Source of the DNA: Rotaria sp. Silwood1
Taxonomy: Eukaryota > Rotifera > Eurotatoria > Philodinida > Philodinidae
Length of the DNA: 64,000 nt
Reading direction: 5' to 3'
Assembly (NCBI GenBank): GCA_905250075.1
Contig: CAJNOP010000090.1
Location: forward strand, 650,116-714,115
Shown here: one piece after another, positions 45,165 through 61,743 of the stretch
Position numbering within the stretch: position 1 is the first letter of the stretch
How the letters are laid out: every line of letters starts with the position of its first letter
Made by a program: the position numbers and the translations under genes
Notes under the pieces: generated by a model
Told to the model about the DNA's origin: nothing
Seen by the model: only the letters and a program-made list of their open reading frames with translations
Databases searched by the model: none

Positions 45165-48100
45165 GATGGTAACAATGATGCTTATGCACCATAAAATTGT
45201 TCTCGCTTATTCTTTAAAAAGAATGCAAAACTTCTATTCAACATGAGTCAAGGTTGCACCATAACGTATTTTTGAGTAAAACACGGGTGCAAAAAAATAC
45301 CAATGAAATGACATTCACAGAACAATGAGTGACATCTAGTTTTGATGCCTAAAATGTTAAAGATAGTCAGCTAAATATATAAATCTGTAGATTTTCAATA
45401 CTTAAAGGTAAAGATCTAAATTCATATGCATAAGACAAAATGTGTTTTATAAGTTTTTTTCGAATTAATCGTATCTTTTTCATAAATCTATTATATGTTT
45501 TAACGAAAACAATAAATTATTAAATACTGTTGTCACTTATTGCCTCAATATTTGTATCGATTTTCCATAATTGACTTATGATATTATTAGAAACTTGTTG
45601 AACATCGACCTTTTCTAGCCAAATCTTCATAATCTTTGTATTGTTATTTTTCTTTTTGCTTTCTTTAGCTATTAATCGTGCTCTATTATTTTGTTATTTA
45701 TTTTTACATATATAAATTTGATTGATGTGAAGCAATTTTTTTTGTCACCTTAGCTATGAATAGAGCATATTAGTTGATTTCTTTTGTTATGTGTTCATTT
45801 AGTAATCATCAACTGATATCTTATTGTTTTTATCACAAAACCAAGTTACCGCAAAAACTTGAGTTGGACTACTCCGAGTACCACTAATATCGGACTTGCG
45901 CTTGCCTACCTCTGCATATGAAACTCACTTTCAACTGTTACATATTTTGTATTTTCTGATTGCATATCATGGATTTCATCTAATAGTAATACTCGTCGCA
46001 TGTTATGTAACTTTATTTAGTTTTTTTTTTCGAATCTATCGAGCTTATTTGTCAATACTTATGCGATTAACTGTATTGCGTTGTAGTCTATTTATTGTCA
46101 TCGTTTTTTTATCTATTGTTATATTAGTCTATCAAGAGCTATATATATATATCATTCTCAATAGCTCAACAAAGTTTAATGACTTTATAACTTATTCAAT
46201 TTTCTTTTTTTATTATAATACAAATTCCGTATAGTATTATTAACGAGAATAACTTCAAATGTGTATAAATCTTCAGAATAAATTATGATTGAAAAATTTT
46301 GTTTCACTATTCGCTGAGTATATTAGTTTATATAACATGTTTCATTTTCTTTCGGTATTTTATATACAGGTGTTTGTAAAAAAGAAACTTGTACAGCAAT
46401 AATTCTTATTAAAGATTTTCTTGCTATTCCAAGTAATGACAAACGTAGGTTTTTTTAGAAATGAATCTTCAGTAGCTATACTAAATAATAGTTAGACAGA
46501 GCTACAACTGTTCTATTTTAGATACATGTATAGATCATCAAGTGCAATCGTCATGTATCTCGATTATATCATCGGAACAATAAATATTGCAGGATCTAGT
46601 TCTTTATTTATCTTAAAAACAAATATTCTATTAATTTACTTCAAATATCAATCAAGTAAATGAGTTTATCTATTGGTTGAATAATGACAACAAGTGATAA
46701 AATAAACGTTAGAAAGTTAATTCATGAAATATTATTGAAATTAAAATGTGTTTTCTAGTATAAACTCAAATGCTATTATTATGGTCTTTATATAATGTTG
46801 CTATACTTGAGAATGATCCAGTTTTTTTCTGTTAAATATAAGAAATGAACATTAGCACATAGTTTATTAATTATTTCAATAAAAATGATGTGTACAGCAA
46901 ACGATAATGACATAAGATGTGTCAGCCTTATTATGAAATAATTTATCAGCATAAATATATTACAAACAGTGATAATATAAGCTAATATTTCTATGTTAAC
47001 GCAATAGAGAATCTTTAATCAATCATAAAACTCAATGTTCAAAAAGAAAAAAAGTCGGAAAACAATGATGAACTCGAAGGTTTCCTCTTGGATGAAGAAA
47101 CTAAAACTATTATAATTTATCTTGTAAACAAATGCGTCATGTCTATGAAAAAAAGATGATCAATTCTGTTTTTTTTTACATAGGATTAACTGAATTATAG
47201 CCTATCAACAACGACAAAAAATAGTTTCACAAAAACCTATAAATAAGGAAATAATGGTAGCTGCGCGCAATTTTCTAGGCATCTATATCATTACTAATAT
47301 TTTGTCAAGATTTAAAAGAGCTTATCTTATGCCATTCTCATCATGTATGAAGAGCGCTAATTGTGCAAAAACAATTCTACTAACTAAGATATTTTATATG
47401 GTAAATTTATAAACTTGGCATGTATTTGTGATAAACAAGAATATACAATTCAATGATATTTTAGTTTATTACTATCACTTATTCATGTAGAATGACATAA
47501 GAAAAAGTTAAAAACTATTTTGATACCTTTTCGCACAACTTTGATTTTAAATATAGAATGACAGAGTGATTTGTTAGTCATATTTATTTGTAGATTTTAT
47601 ATTAGCTATAGATCCTTTCGAAAAACAGATTGTCATTCATACATATCTCATAAGGAAAACCCTCAAACTGTTCAATCGCTTTTGAGGAGAGATCATGTGA
47701 GTTATGTAGATCCGCATAAGCGATGAATAACTCCTGTCATTAGCTTATGGCTACAGAGATATTGCAATTTTAAGATACTTTTTAAATAAATGGTTTGGTA
47801 GCAAAAGAAAGTAATTTTCAAATTTCAGATCTTGTTACTGCTTCTATCCAAAGACACAATTATGGTAATAATATGGCGTTGACATCACTCATGTAAATCA
47901 GCATATGTCAAGTTCTTATTTCAGAACTGAAACAAATCAACAGATCTGAAACTGAAACTGGTTTCGTTATGGCCTGCCTTCATGCAACATTCAAAGTCGA
48001 AATTCGAAAATCAATTCTCTGTTATCACGGCATTTTATTAAACAAATACCGTAAAAATACATTTTATGCGTAGCAATAAGCTAACGGCACGAACTCTACT

Positions 48101-48837
48101 CTAGTTGTTCATAGTTTGCTTGGATCTAAATAACGCACATAGTCTAGTCTAAAATCAATTGAATAGTTGGAGGACTTCCATTGTCAGTGTTTATACCGTA
48201 TGAAATCCGTTTTCTGATTATTTCAATATATTGGCCTTCATATTATTTTTAAGCAATGTTTGTTTCGTCTATAATCAATTAAATAAGATTTTTTCAATAA
48301 AATACTATCGGTAAGTGCGATAGCTTCTGTATTCATGCATATTAAGGATTCATGATATCAGGAAATAAAAATCAGACTAGAGTAGAGTCCGTCGGATCCA
48401 AAACTTTCGAAACCAGAACCGACTTCAGTTGATCAAACGTTATCGGATCTGGACCTCGCCCCGACGAGCTCTAGACCAGAAGCAGTAAAACACTAAAATG
48501 AATGTTTTTTTCTATGTACTAATAGTTGTCCTTTATACCAATGCGTTACGCTACAATTATCTTTTATTCGAAGAATCTACGAACGAGCAAAAAGATTTGA
48601 AACCATGTAATCCTTACTCTAAATTTGAAAACACCACAGTCTAGTTCTCCTCCTGTTTCTTTTTTAATTTTTTATGGGAGTAAAAAAATTTTAGAACTTA
48701 TGTGTTTCATAAATTAATCAATTAAAATCAAAAATTAACTTTTATATTATTGGGCAGATATGGTATTCAAACAAAGCATACTTCAATGATGTATAGCAAC
48801 AAAACGAACACAGAAGTATTTCAATAGATAACTTTTA
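45165..48837. other. 3.7 kb intergenic region
   Basis: It lies between the 5' end of CHEK2 and the 3' end of the beta-lactamase-like gene, both minus strand. The open frame at 45896-46234 translates as an extreme hydrophobic Ile/Leu/Phe/Tyr string without an early ATG and is not called. The only distinct item is the GC-richer repeat at 48375-48490. Confidence 0.4.
48375..48490. repeat. GC-richer dispersed repeat, copy A
   Basis: A patch distinctly richer in G and C than its surroundings, with the words TCGGATCTGGACC, CCCGACGAGCTCTAG and GGATCCAAAACTTTCG. A diverged relative occurs in an AFG3L2 intron at 56340-56460 (CCCGACAAGCTCTAG and a TTCGAAGTTTTTGGACC block). There is no coding capacity; probably a fragment of a dispersed transposable element. 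Confidence 0.4.
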
Positions 48838-50275
48838 TTATTTGTTTTCACCAATGAGAATATTTTCAATTGCTTGAATAACACGAACACTGCGTGGATC
48901 GATAGTAAAAGCAACAGGATCAAGTTGATTGCAAACATATGCATAAGCCAATTTATGTGGAGGAAATGCAAACGCACAACTACCACCATAACCTATTTCA
49001 AATACAAATAAATATATTATTCATACTTTGATAAGATCAAACAATTAGCAAAAGTTTTTTTTTTTCAAATTCCATTGAATTTCTTCATTTTTCGGCAAAG
49101 AAAGTTATAAATTCGGAGCTAGATTCGTAAATAATTCTTACCAGAATGACCAAAGACACCATCGCCAAATACATTAAAATAATCATTATATAATTGAAAT
49201 CCACCCTTTCCAAAAGTTGTTGGCATATTATACCAATTTTGATCAGGTTCGCCTGTTGGAGTTATATTTTTAGTTGCTTCTATGAGAGTTTTTTCACTTA
49301 AAAGACGCTTTTGTTTCTTCCCATTTTCATTGATATCGCCGATAAGTAAAGAATAAATACGAGCTAAAGATCGAGCATTTGTAATTCCATTCACAGAAGG
49401 CATTTCCGCTTGATGAAGTCGAGTTCCATTAAATATCATTAATGATCTTCCCAAAGGAAAAGCACCACTACATGATAATGATTTCTCAGTTTGTGAATCT
49501 ATTAGACGTGCATTACTTGTATCAACCTTGAATACAAAAACCTTTACCTATTTGATGTATGAATCAATTTACTTGTTTACGAGTGACAGGAGAAATACGT
49601 GCTTCAACTTCATCATTAGGTATACCCACATAAAATTCACTATCTAATTCATCACGGACAAATTGACCATACGTACGATGATGAGGATCAGCACGACGAA
49701 CTAATTCACCACCAGCATATCCTATTGTATGACCATGATATCCATGAGCTGTTCCAGGTGTCCAATGAGGTTTTTGTGTAGCTAATAATGACGTCATTCT
49801 AGACCAGTTATAAGTATCTTCAACTGTAAGTTGTTCATCTATAAAAGGTAGACCAGCTCGATACGCCAATAGATCACAAAGTGTAATATTCTTAAAAAAA
49901 AAGTGATACTGATAAATATTTTTTACAAATAATTTCTACCTATTTTCCATTACAAGCAAATTCTGGCCAACATTCTGAAACACGTGCATCATAATCAAGC
50001 CAACCCCTTTCTACACATAATGCTATAGCTGCAGCTAATATTCCTTTGGAAGTTGAAAACACTAATTGTAATGTATCTGACGTATAAGGTTCTTTTTTTG
50101 TTTGTGTATCTTTCCAACCGCCATATAAATCAATAACACATTCTTCACGATAATAGATGCATAAACTTGCACCGATATCAAGTCCATCGACTAAATTTTG
50201 CTTGAAAGCAGAACGTATACTCTCCCAACCATGTGCTACATATCCATATACGTGACTGTTATCGTCATTATCCAT
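48838..50275 (-). CDS. class C beta-lactamase-fold serine hydrolase, exon 1 ends in TAG
   Basis: Exons: 50275-49940, 49890-49573, 49526-49142 and 48992-48838, with short GT-AG introns. If read through it spans 397 residues, a normal length for the LACTB/EstB-type hydrolases (serine esterases or peptidases of the penicillin-binding fold). Motifs: nucleophile S74-T-S-K77 (SxxK), YHGHTIGYAGGELVRR (Tyr of the second motif) and FGHSG near the C terminus (HxG-type third motif). The exon 1 reading is Asn-Gly-Lys-TAG|GTAGAA, and exon 2 begins Asn-Ile-Thr-Leu, where the family continues without a stop. The stop is thus the last codon before the donor. The other exons are intact. The start at 50275 lies inside a 14-bp inverted-repeat motif of the adjoining ATCGAT-rich element. 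Possibly a fresh pseudogene; otherwise a 111-aa truncated product. Confidence 0.85.
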
Positions 50276-51295
50276 GTAAAAAAAGGCTAAGAATCTGACT
50301 AAAATCAATTTTCACAAAAATAATTGCAAAAAAATCGATTAAAGGTATCATGTTTCGATTAAATTCGATGTAACATTTGGTTATAATTGATTTCTCTCAG
50401 TAAAAATCGATTAAAATCGATTTTTTTTATCAAGGAATCAAAATAACCGATAAAAGCCTATTTGAGTTTAATCAATTTTTCATAGGGAAATCTCTTGAGT
50501 CGATTAAAAACCAAAGCGATTTTAATCGATTCTAAGAATAATCCATTGTGATCTATTTCATTGGCAGTAACCCAAATAATTGATTAAAAATCAACTCGAT
50601 TTAAATTGTTTTTCTGTAAAAACCGATGAACAGTAATGAAAAATCACAAAGTGTCTCAAGATGGGTCGGTCGGCTCCAGAAATTTTCAAACTTTTCACAA
50701 GAATTGTTGAGTTTCTTCTTGAAATGAGACGCTTCTATATTACATGCATAGAAAATGCAGAATTGTCAGTTTCAAATGAGGGACTGAAATCACTACAGTT
50801 TTATTTTGGCTCTGCCTTTATGAACTTAAATCGTTTTTTTTTCCGATAAAATGTAATTGAGAGATTTATAATATAATAAATAAAGCTGAGCTTTATGTTT
50901 ATACAGTATAATAGATTCTGTTATGGAGAATATATTAAAACAGGTTTCCCTGTTTAGAATCTAAACAATTGATTGAAACCGATTTTCGTCAAATCGATGA
51001 GAGTGTATTGAACGATTTTTTTTGAATAAAATTAATTAAAAGAAGTTTAAATTGATATGAACTATTAATAGGTAAGAATATGTGAAAATTGATAAAAAAG
51101 TAAGAATAGTTGACAGCTAAATGGTAGGTACTGATGTATTAAAGTGGATGATTTGATGAATAACAAATTAGAATTGATTCCTATGGATCAAAAAACATCA
51201 GGATTTAATCGATTTTGTTACGGATTATTAATCGATTAATAATCCGTAACAAATCGATTGTAATCAAATTTTTTTCACCGGTTTTTACATGGATA
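50269..51295. mobile_element. putative MITE rich in ATCGAT words
   Basis: About 1 kb in which ATCGATT, GATTAAAATCGATT and similar words recur dozens of times in both orientations. It is bounded by a perfect 14-bp inverted repeat, TATCCATGTAAAAA (50269-50282) and TTTTTACATGGATA (51282-51295). A 40-bp palindrome lies near the right end. There is no transposase frame and no clear target duplication, so the exact limits are uncertain. The left repeat contains the start codon of the hydrolase gene. Confidence 0.5.
51214..51253. repeat. 40-bp perfect palindrome centred on ATCGAT
   Basis: TTTGTTACGGATTATTAATC followed directly by its exact reverse complement, with no spacer; the centre lies between 51233 and 51234. 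One unmatched T on the left side interrupts an even longer symmetry (CGATTTT versus AAATCG). Confidence 0.95.
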
Positions 51296-52121
51296 CCCAC
51301 GGATGACCTTATCGCGTGTGTATGTTTACAATAATAAGGCTTTTTGTTTTTTATATCAGCATATAATCGGATGCTTATCATCTATTTCTTTTTCGTTAAT
51401 AGATAAATAACGAAGACAATAGTATAAACTATTACGTAATCTTCGTCTCGATTGATTAAGTACACATTTTTATTAATGCGCAAATAGTGATCTAAATCAT
51501 TGTGGCTCTTAAAAGCTGATGTATTAAAATTATATCTTCTTTTTAATAATATTAAAATAAAATGTTTTGAGATAAAAATTATCAGATTGATAGCATCAAT
51601 CAAAGATGGAACCTGTACTGATAGAGGTTTCAGGGCAGCCGATGTATCTTATTAATTCTTCTACTCTTACGATTGAGCATTCTCCAGATGAATGGCTTCG
51701 TCTACCTTTGCATTATGCCTACATGTAGGCCCAATTATATCAGAATACCCTCCAAATAGTTTGTGCTCTTATTGAGATTTGACCAAGAATTACATGTTCG
51801 AATTTCGACATGAAATTTTATTAACCTGACGACTTCACTTAGACTAGCTCAATTAAAAAGTTTCATCATTTTGGAATATTGTATCTCCGAGATTTTCGTT
51901 AATAAATTGATCATGTTCCAGATTTATTTGATTCTCTTATCATAAAAAGACTAAAGACACATTATCCAGCTATTAATTCTAATAGATCATTCATTCTTTC
52001 GAAAACATAGAACTCGACGATGTTTGGATTTTATCTATTGTTTTTTCTTTTCGTTCGTTCGTTCGTTCGTTCTATTTATTCTATCATATGTTATAAACTT
52101 TCATATCCAACTAATAAAAGA
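51296..52121. other. intergenic upstream of the membrane-protein gene
   Basis: It contains AT-rich DNA and a motif-free 73-codon minus frame. A TTCG microsatellite at about 52051-52072 sits in what is probably the 5' untranslated region of the next gene. Confidence 0.4.
52051..52072. repeat. (TTCG)n microsatellite
   Basis: About five tandem copies of TCGT/TTCG. The in-frame translation (FVRSFVRS) would be part of an N-terminal extension if the next gene started at 52020. I treat it as untranslated. Confidence 0.8.
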
Positions 52122-53126
52122 ATGACTATAAACAACAGTACTATATCAATATTTCAACGTCATTATCATAATCAAATTGAATCGATTAATGAACCAACAG
52201 CTTTAAATAATTTAGTATCAATAGATTATAATTATGATCCTAGTGGTGCTGCTTATTTTATGATTATTGTTCTATTATGGTATTCCATAAGTGTTGTTTT
52301 TATGTTGGGAATGAAAATTCGAACTCGTACTGAAATCATTGAAGATTGTATACATCGTCGAGTAAAATTATTTATTAAAACTCTTCGAGATCAAACTCAG
52401 ACTAAACAAATTCTTGGTATAAGTTCTTTGTATTTTACAAAAGGAAAAAAATCTATTTAATAAATCAATCTTTTATTTTAAGAAGAACTTGTTGATAAAC
52501 AAAAACGTAATCAACTTTGGAATATTTATTTCGGTAAAACATATAATAAGAAACATAAATTAAAACATGCAGAAATTCTTCGAATAAAAAATATTAAAAA
52601 ACAATTAGCTATTATTAATCATAATCGTATGATTATAAATGATACATTTATATCTCCAATTGTAAATTCTTGTACTCGTCATCGATTATCAATGAAAAAT
52701 CAAAAATGTATTCGACGTCGTTCATCATTGGATCGACAAATAATTCAACGATGGAAATCAACTATTGATCAAAATAAATCATATGAACAGCAAATACCAT
52801 GGACTATTAAAAAAGTACTTATACGTCGTTATTTGAGACGATATTATCAAAATACATCAATGACTACACCTGCAATGGAATCAGTACAAGCTCATCAATA
52901 TTTACAAACGATCGATGATGAACAATGTCATTTTTTATCAGCACATAAAAAAATTAATAATAATTCATGTCAAATAATAAGAAAAACAAATGAACCATTA
53001 AATGCATATATAACTTATTTTCAATTACCAATAAATGAAAATCTTAAGACAAATATTCAAAATTTACCACATATTACTGTTAAGTCAAATCATCATATTA
53101 TTCAAATGAATCATGATGAAGTTTAA
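52122..53126 (+). CDS. single-pass membrane protein with basic cytoplasmic tail
   Basis: Exons 52122-52416 and 52483-53126, with a 66-nt GT-AG intron and a phase-1 join giving Ile-Leu-Glu-Glu-Leu-Val-Asp-Lys; 312 aa. The N-terminal ~40 residues carry N-glycosylation-like sites (NNS). One membrane helix follows at about 43-64 (AAYFMIIVLLWYSISVVFML). Next is a charged juxtamembrane block, ending IKTLRDQTQTKQIL then EELVDKQKRNQLWNIYFG, that looks evolutionarily constrained. The tail is Arg/Lys-rich and probably disordered. The layout is KCNE-like (short outside, one helix, basic inside), but I see no KCNE signature and claim no function. An in-frame ATG at 52020 would add 34 residues including the microsatellite. 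Confidence 0.75.
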
Positions 53127-54532
53127 TGCTGGTTTTTTTTAAATTATGATTTGCATTTTTGTAACATTTTTCTAAATACTAAATAAAACAATTTTTATTA
53201 ATTAAAACAGTAAAATCTTTTATATTATAAATGCTTACAAAAACAGTTCATTTTCTCTAACCTAATAATGCAAATCCTATTAACTAAGTTATCGTGATCT
53301 CAGAAGAATTTTCATTCATAGTAAAGTAATCCAATCAGGAGATTAGTTTCCATCAATAGGTCTTAGAGTTTTTGGAAGTAGGAAATTGAGGGGCTCTCTA
53401 GATCCATGCTCTGCGGTTCGAGTTCAGTGGTTCCGACAATTAACTGGAACAGAAACTATTGAATCATCAGATATAGATACAACAATCTCATGTCAATTTT
53501 GAGAAATCCTTAATTTCAAGAATGAAAAAATGAAGATTTCTCGACTTAAATTTACAAGTTTTTGTATCTATCCGATAACTGAACAGTTGTGGTTTCAAGA
53601 AATTTTAAAAAACTCGGTTCTGACTGCCAGTTTTTTGCAACTACTGAGCTTTATCGACTAGATCTAGGTCCTCAAAAGAAGTGGACATGTAACTCCCTGT
53701 TTGAAGGTTTGTAAACATCTAAGTTGTTAGGTTAATATTATAAGAACTATATTATGTATTGATCAGAAGGTTTTCATGAATTTATTATCTTAGTATATAG
53801 TAGACTTCTCGTAAAATGATGAAAGCTCTGGTGAAATGACTTAAGTATGAATTCTTTTAGTCTTAAATGTGATATGAAGTTATCTTTCATGCAACGCTTC
53901 TCATCTCGTTTTTATTGATCGATCTCCTTCTTCTAATAATATCCATGTTCGAGTAAATTACGGTGTTAATGTTATGACGATGAACAAAATAGTATCCTTA
54001 AATCGTCGTTTTTCGTAATAGAAGTATAAAAAAACGAAGGGTTACGTCTCAGCGAAAGTACGTCGTATGAAATGAGATGAACCATTACAGCGAGCTACGA
54101 TGAAAACTCATGCAGTAGACACGCGACTTTTATTTTTCGCTGATTACAATGTCGTTAACAGTTTCCATCATATGATTAAACTGCATATGGTATCATGTAG
54201 ATGTCACTCTATACCACTTGAGACTCATTGACACGGTCAATTGGCTCATATTTAGATCTAATAGAATATTGGATGAAGAAATGAAAATGCATTAGCTAAA
54301 CCAACTTTGAAAGCAATACGTAATATGAAGTTTATTCACTGGATACTGAAATGTACTCTGACAATACGAATGAGAGAAAATATGAGTTATATAACATCAA
54401 AATATAAATCATCTATTATATATATGATTACGCAACAATTTATTTCTAGATTATGTCTGTTCATTTGTTTAAACTCAAACGATATTTAACTCATGTTGAT
54501 CAATGTGTTAGATATACGCCTTCATTAACTAA
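53127..54532. other. intergenic, possible hidden first exon of AFG3L2
   Basis: 1.4 kb of mostly AT-rich DNA with somewhat GC-richer patches at 53380-53460 and 53610-53700. The frame at 54307-54489 has no features of a mitochondrial targeting peptide. If the 24-nt intron proposed for AFG3L2 is wrong, its true first exon should be sought here. Confidence 0.4.
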
Positions 54533-58550
<4,018 letters not shown>

Positions 58551-59141
58551 TATAGAAAGAAAAAAATTTAGAATCATATTTTTCTTTTTGTGTCAAAAAA
58601 GTGTTTTTTTTTTATTAATATAAATCCTTGTTGTGTCTATACTTCTTGTATACATCATCGAGATGGGATTTATACATTTGTAGGATTTCCTTTTCCCGTA
58701 AGAGAACGGATGAAATATCTATATCCGGAAATTTAACACTCAGGTAATCAGTGAACTTTATCTTAATCCATTAGGCTAAACTAATAGCGTTGAGTAAAAT
58801 GAAGAAAAAAAGTTAACAGATACTCTGTAGATTCATCCGTACCCATTAATCTTGAACACGTTTCGAAGAAGAAAATTAAAGACATATAGAGATATGTATA
58901 TATTCACATGTCGGAATGTTTTTACATATATTAAAGATATACTTCTTTCTTTCTTTCCCTTTAAAAAAAATGGAAAAACAAACGCTATGATGAATCATCG
59001 TCATGAAAGAACTGCTCTATTTAATTATTATTTTTTTCTTCATATCCTTAAAAAGATCTAATAATTTCCTTTATGCATTTTAGAAGACTATAATACAACA
59101 AATTTTATTAACGAAAATAAGAATTTATTTTCGATTTTACA
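58551..59141. other. intergenic between AFG3L2 and the MFS gene
   Basis: 591 bp, both neighbours on the plus strand. TTTTTTATTAATATAAA soon after the AFG3L2 stop is a plausible polyadenylation region. TTTTAG about 59 nt before the MFS ATG is a possible splice acceptor. The 69-codon frame at 58852-59061 is motif-free. Confidence 0.4.
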
Positions 59142-61743
59142 ATGGAATCATCACCTGATAATTCTAAATTATCATTTATAAAGCGTCATCACGTCATACT
59201 TAAAACTCATTATTTTTTATTTTTTTCTGCATTTGGTGTTGTCTTTCCAATATTAAATTTAACTTTACGTTCTCATGGTCTTTCAAATACGGAAATTTCA
59301 ATATCAAATACAGTTCTTAAATTTTTAATTTTTCTAACAAATCCATTAATGGGTTTTATTGCTGACAAATCACGTCGTGTACTTCTAACATTTAATAGTC
59401 TGTTAGTTATTTATAGTATTGCTTTTACAATTTTATTTTTGTTACCAAATATTAAATCACATCATATTCAAGCTGATTTACATGATTTAAAACATTCCCA
59501 ATATGTACTAGATTTTTGTGCAAGTCAAGAAGTAGTAACAAAATGTTCATCAAGATCTGCATGTGGTTGTTCTTATCAAGCATATTGTCATAGAGAAAAT
59601 GTGTCATTTAATTTTACATTTACAATGAATTCATATAATGTGCAAAAAAGATTAAAAGATACTTTAAATTCTAAATGTGGCATTGAATATCGAGTACCAA
59701 TCGATGAAGTTTTATTGAAAAATATATCAGGTCAGTTAAATCTTTCATAAAGAAATAAAATAATAAAAATAAATTATTTTTCTGAAGATTTTCAACATTC
59801 ATCGACAATTAAATGTGAAATAACTTGCTCAATTTCTTTCTTTTGTCATGGTATACGATATGAAAAACAAATGATTTACATTGCTGTCTATGCCATTTTA
59901 TATATCGTCGGTTATAGTTTACTTGCAGCTGCAAATGCTATGGGTGCATCAATTGGTTTTGCAAGTTTACCACGCGCAGATTTATTTGGAAAACAACGTG
60001 TTTGGGGTACAATTGGTTTTGGTATAATAGCTTTGACTACTAGCCGAATTTATGAATTATTTCACAGTGAATATGTTTATGTAATTATGTTTAATCTTAT
60101 TACACTTTTAACAATTATTGCAACAAGTTTTGTTACTATACGTAAAAATGAAAAGAAAAATAATGAAAAAAAACAAAAACTCAATTTCTCAACACTTCTA
60201 TTATTATTGAAAAATATCGATGTTATTATTTTTCTTTCAATAACATTTCTTTGGGGAATGTGTTATGGTTGTTTACATCCGGTAAAATACAAAAATAAAA
60301 TAAAAAATTTTTATCTTTTTACTATATATCTTATATTGTTGCTTTTTTCAAGTATATGGCTTTATATGTTGATGAAATAGCTCCATGTCAATCACGTTCT
60401 ATTATTGGTTCAATGTTTTTTATAGCATCAATATCTGAAGTAATTGCTTTTTATTGTGCTAAAAGAGTGATCAATTTTTTTGGAGCAAATATATCATCTA
60501 TTATTATTTTTCTGGCATTTTCTATTCGATTTGGTGGTTATTATTTTATACCAAATCCATATTTTTATCTACCATTAGAAACAACACATTTTTTTTGTTT
60601 TGGTATTCTTTATGTATTAATTGCTCAAAAAGCAGATCTTATTGGTAGAAGAAAAATATTTGTCAATGAAAATATTTTATTATTTATTTTTAGCACCAGC
60701 TGGACTTTCTAGTACATTACAAGGAATTGCTCATGGTATTATACATGGTTTAGGTAATATTTAATAATAAAAATTAGAATTATATTATCTTTTAGTGATC
60801 ATTTCTATATTCGTTTGTATGAATATATTTGACATAATCATTTATTTAGATCTTTTCTTTGATGAGATTCATCGTTGGATAAAGTTCATTAAAAAAATGA
60901 AGAAAGAGTATTTTAATAAAGATTGATTATTAATAGTTCAAGAAAAGATCTACAATTAAATTCAGTCGAATAGAATTGACACACTATAACAATTCATAAT
61001 GAACAATGAAGAAAGAAAATTTTATTAGACTTAATTAAGCAGAAATTTTATAAGAAGATTTAATATGTTATCCGAAAAAGAAAATTATTGTTCGATTATC
61101 ATATAAAAATTCTATCATGTGATGAATGCTAAATATTTTTATGATTAAATTTCTGATCACAAATTTCTATTTTATTTTGGTGAATTAGAAGTATTTATTG
61201 ATCAATGAAACTATAAATAAATATCAGTATCCGAAGAAAATATATGTAAATGATGTCAACAAATTGACGAATATCAACTGATATATTTTTGTAGTTATTC
61301 ATTCAAAAGAATATTTTCTTGTAGTTCGAGACAAATGATTGATGGAAAAGACAATGTTTAACATATTTATTCAAGAGACCTATACACTTAGCAGTCCATT
61401 AATAGTAAAATATCATATATCATTCTTCTAGGTTGTGGTATTGGTTTACTTGTGTCTTCGTATATCTACATTGCTATTCAACAACGTCTTCTTTTTCTTG
61501 TCTTTTCTATTCTGAATATCATTGCTGCTATATTTTATTCAATTTATTTTTTACTAACATATAATAAATCTGCAATTAAAACTGTAGCTGTAACAAATAA
61601 TAATGAAATTGTAATCGAAGAAGGTAATCTTATTTATCAAAGAAAATAGTAAACGTATATTTAATTTAGATACAAATTTAAATCAAGAACCTTTACCATC
61701 ATTACCAATGATGGCAGCAAATAATACTGAAAATAAACAGTAG
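59142..61743 (+). CDS. major facilitator superfamily transporter, MFSD6-like
   Basis: Exons: 59142-59730, 59788-60281, 60353-60644, 60694-60753, 61432-61623 and 61670-61743, all GT-AG and in frame; 566 aa. About 12 hydrophobic helices, with a large loop after helix 3 holding many Cys (CGCSYQAYCHRE) and N-glycosylation sites. Such a loop and the C-terminal pattern GLSSTLQGIAHGIIHGLGCG, plus an early helix FFSAFGVVFPILNLTLRSHG, resemble MFSD6-type members of the MFS_1_like family. FIADKSRR after helix 2 is the usual MFS loop motif (G-x-x-x-D-[R/K]). The fourth intron is 678 nt. The last junction (GAAG|GTAATC) was preferred over reading on to TAG 61647 because it adds an in-frame exon with good sites. 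Substrate unknown. Confidence 0.87.
60754..61431 (+). other. long intron of the MFS gene
   Basis: 678 nt of AT-rich sequence between the exons encoding GIIHGL and GCGIGLL. No coding relic or clear repeat is visible. Confidence 0.75.

Noticed and set aside
45896..46234. 112-codon hydrophobic open frame
   Set aside because: It has no early ATG and its composition is what T-rich noncoding DNA gives; no motif or splice partner.
53405..53425. GGTTCGAGTTC resembling a tRNA B box
   Set aside because: No acceptor stem, A box or cloverleaf could be drawn around it.
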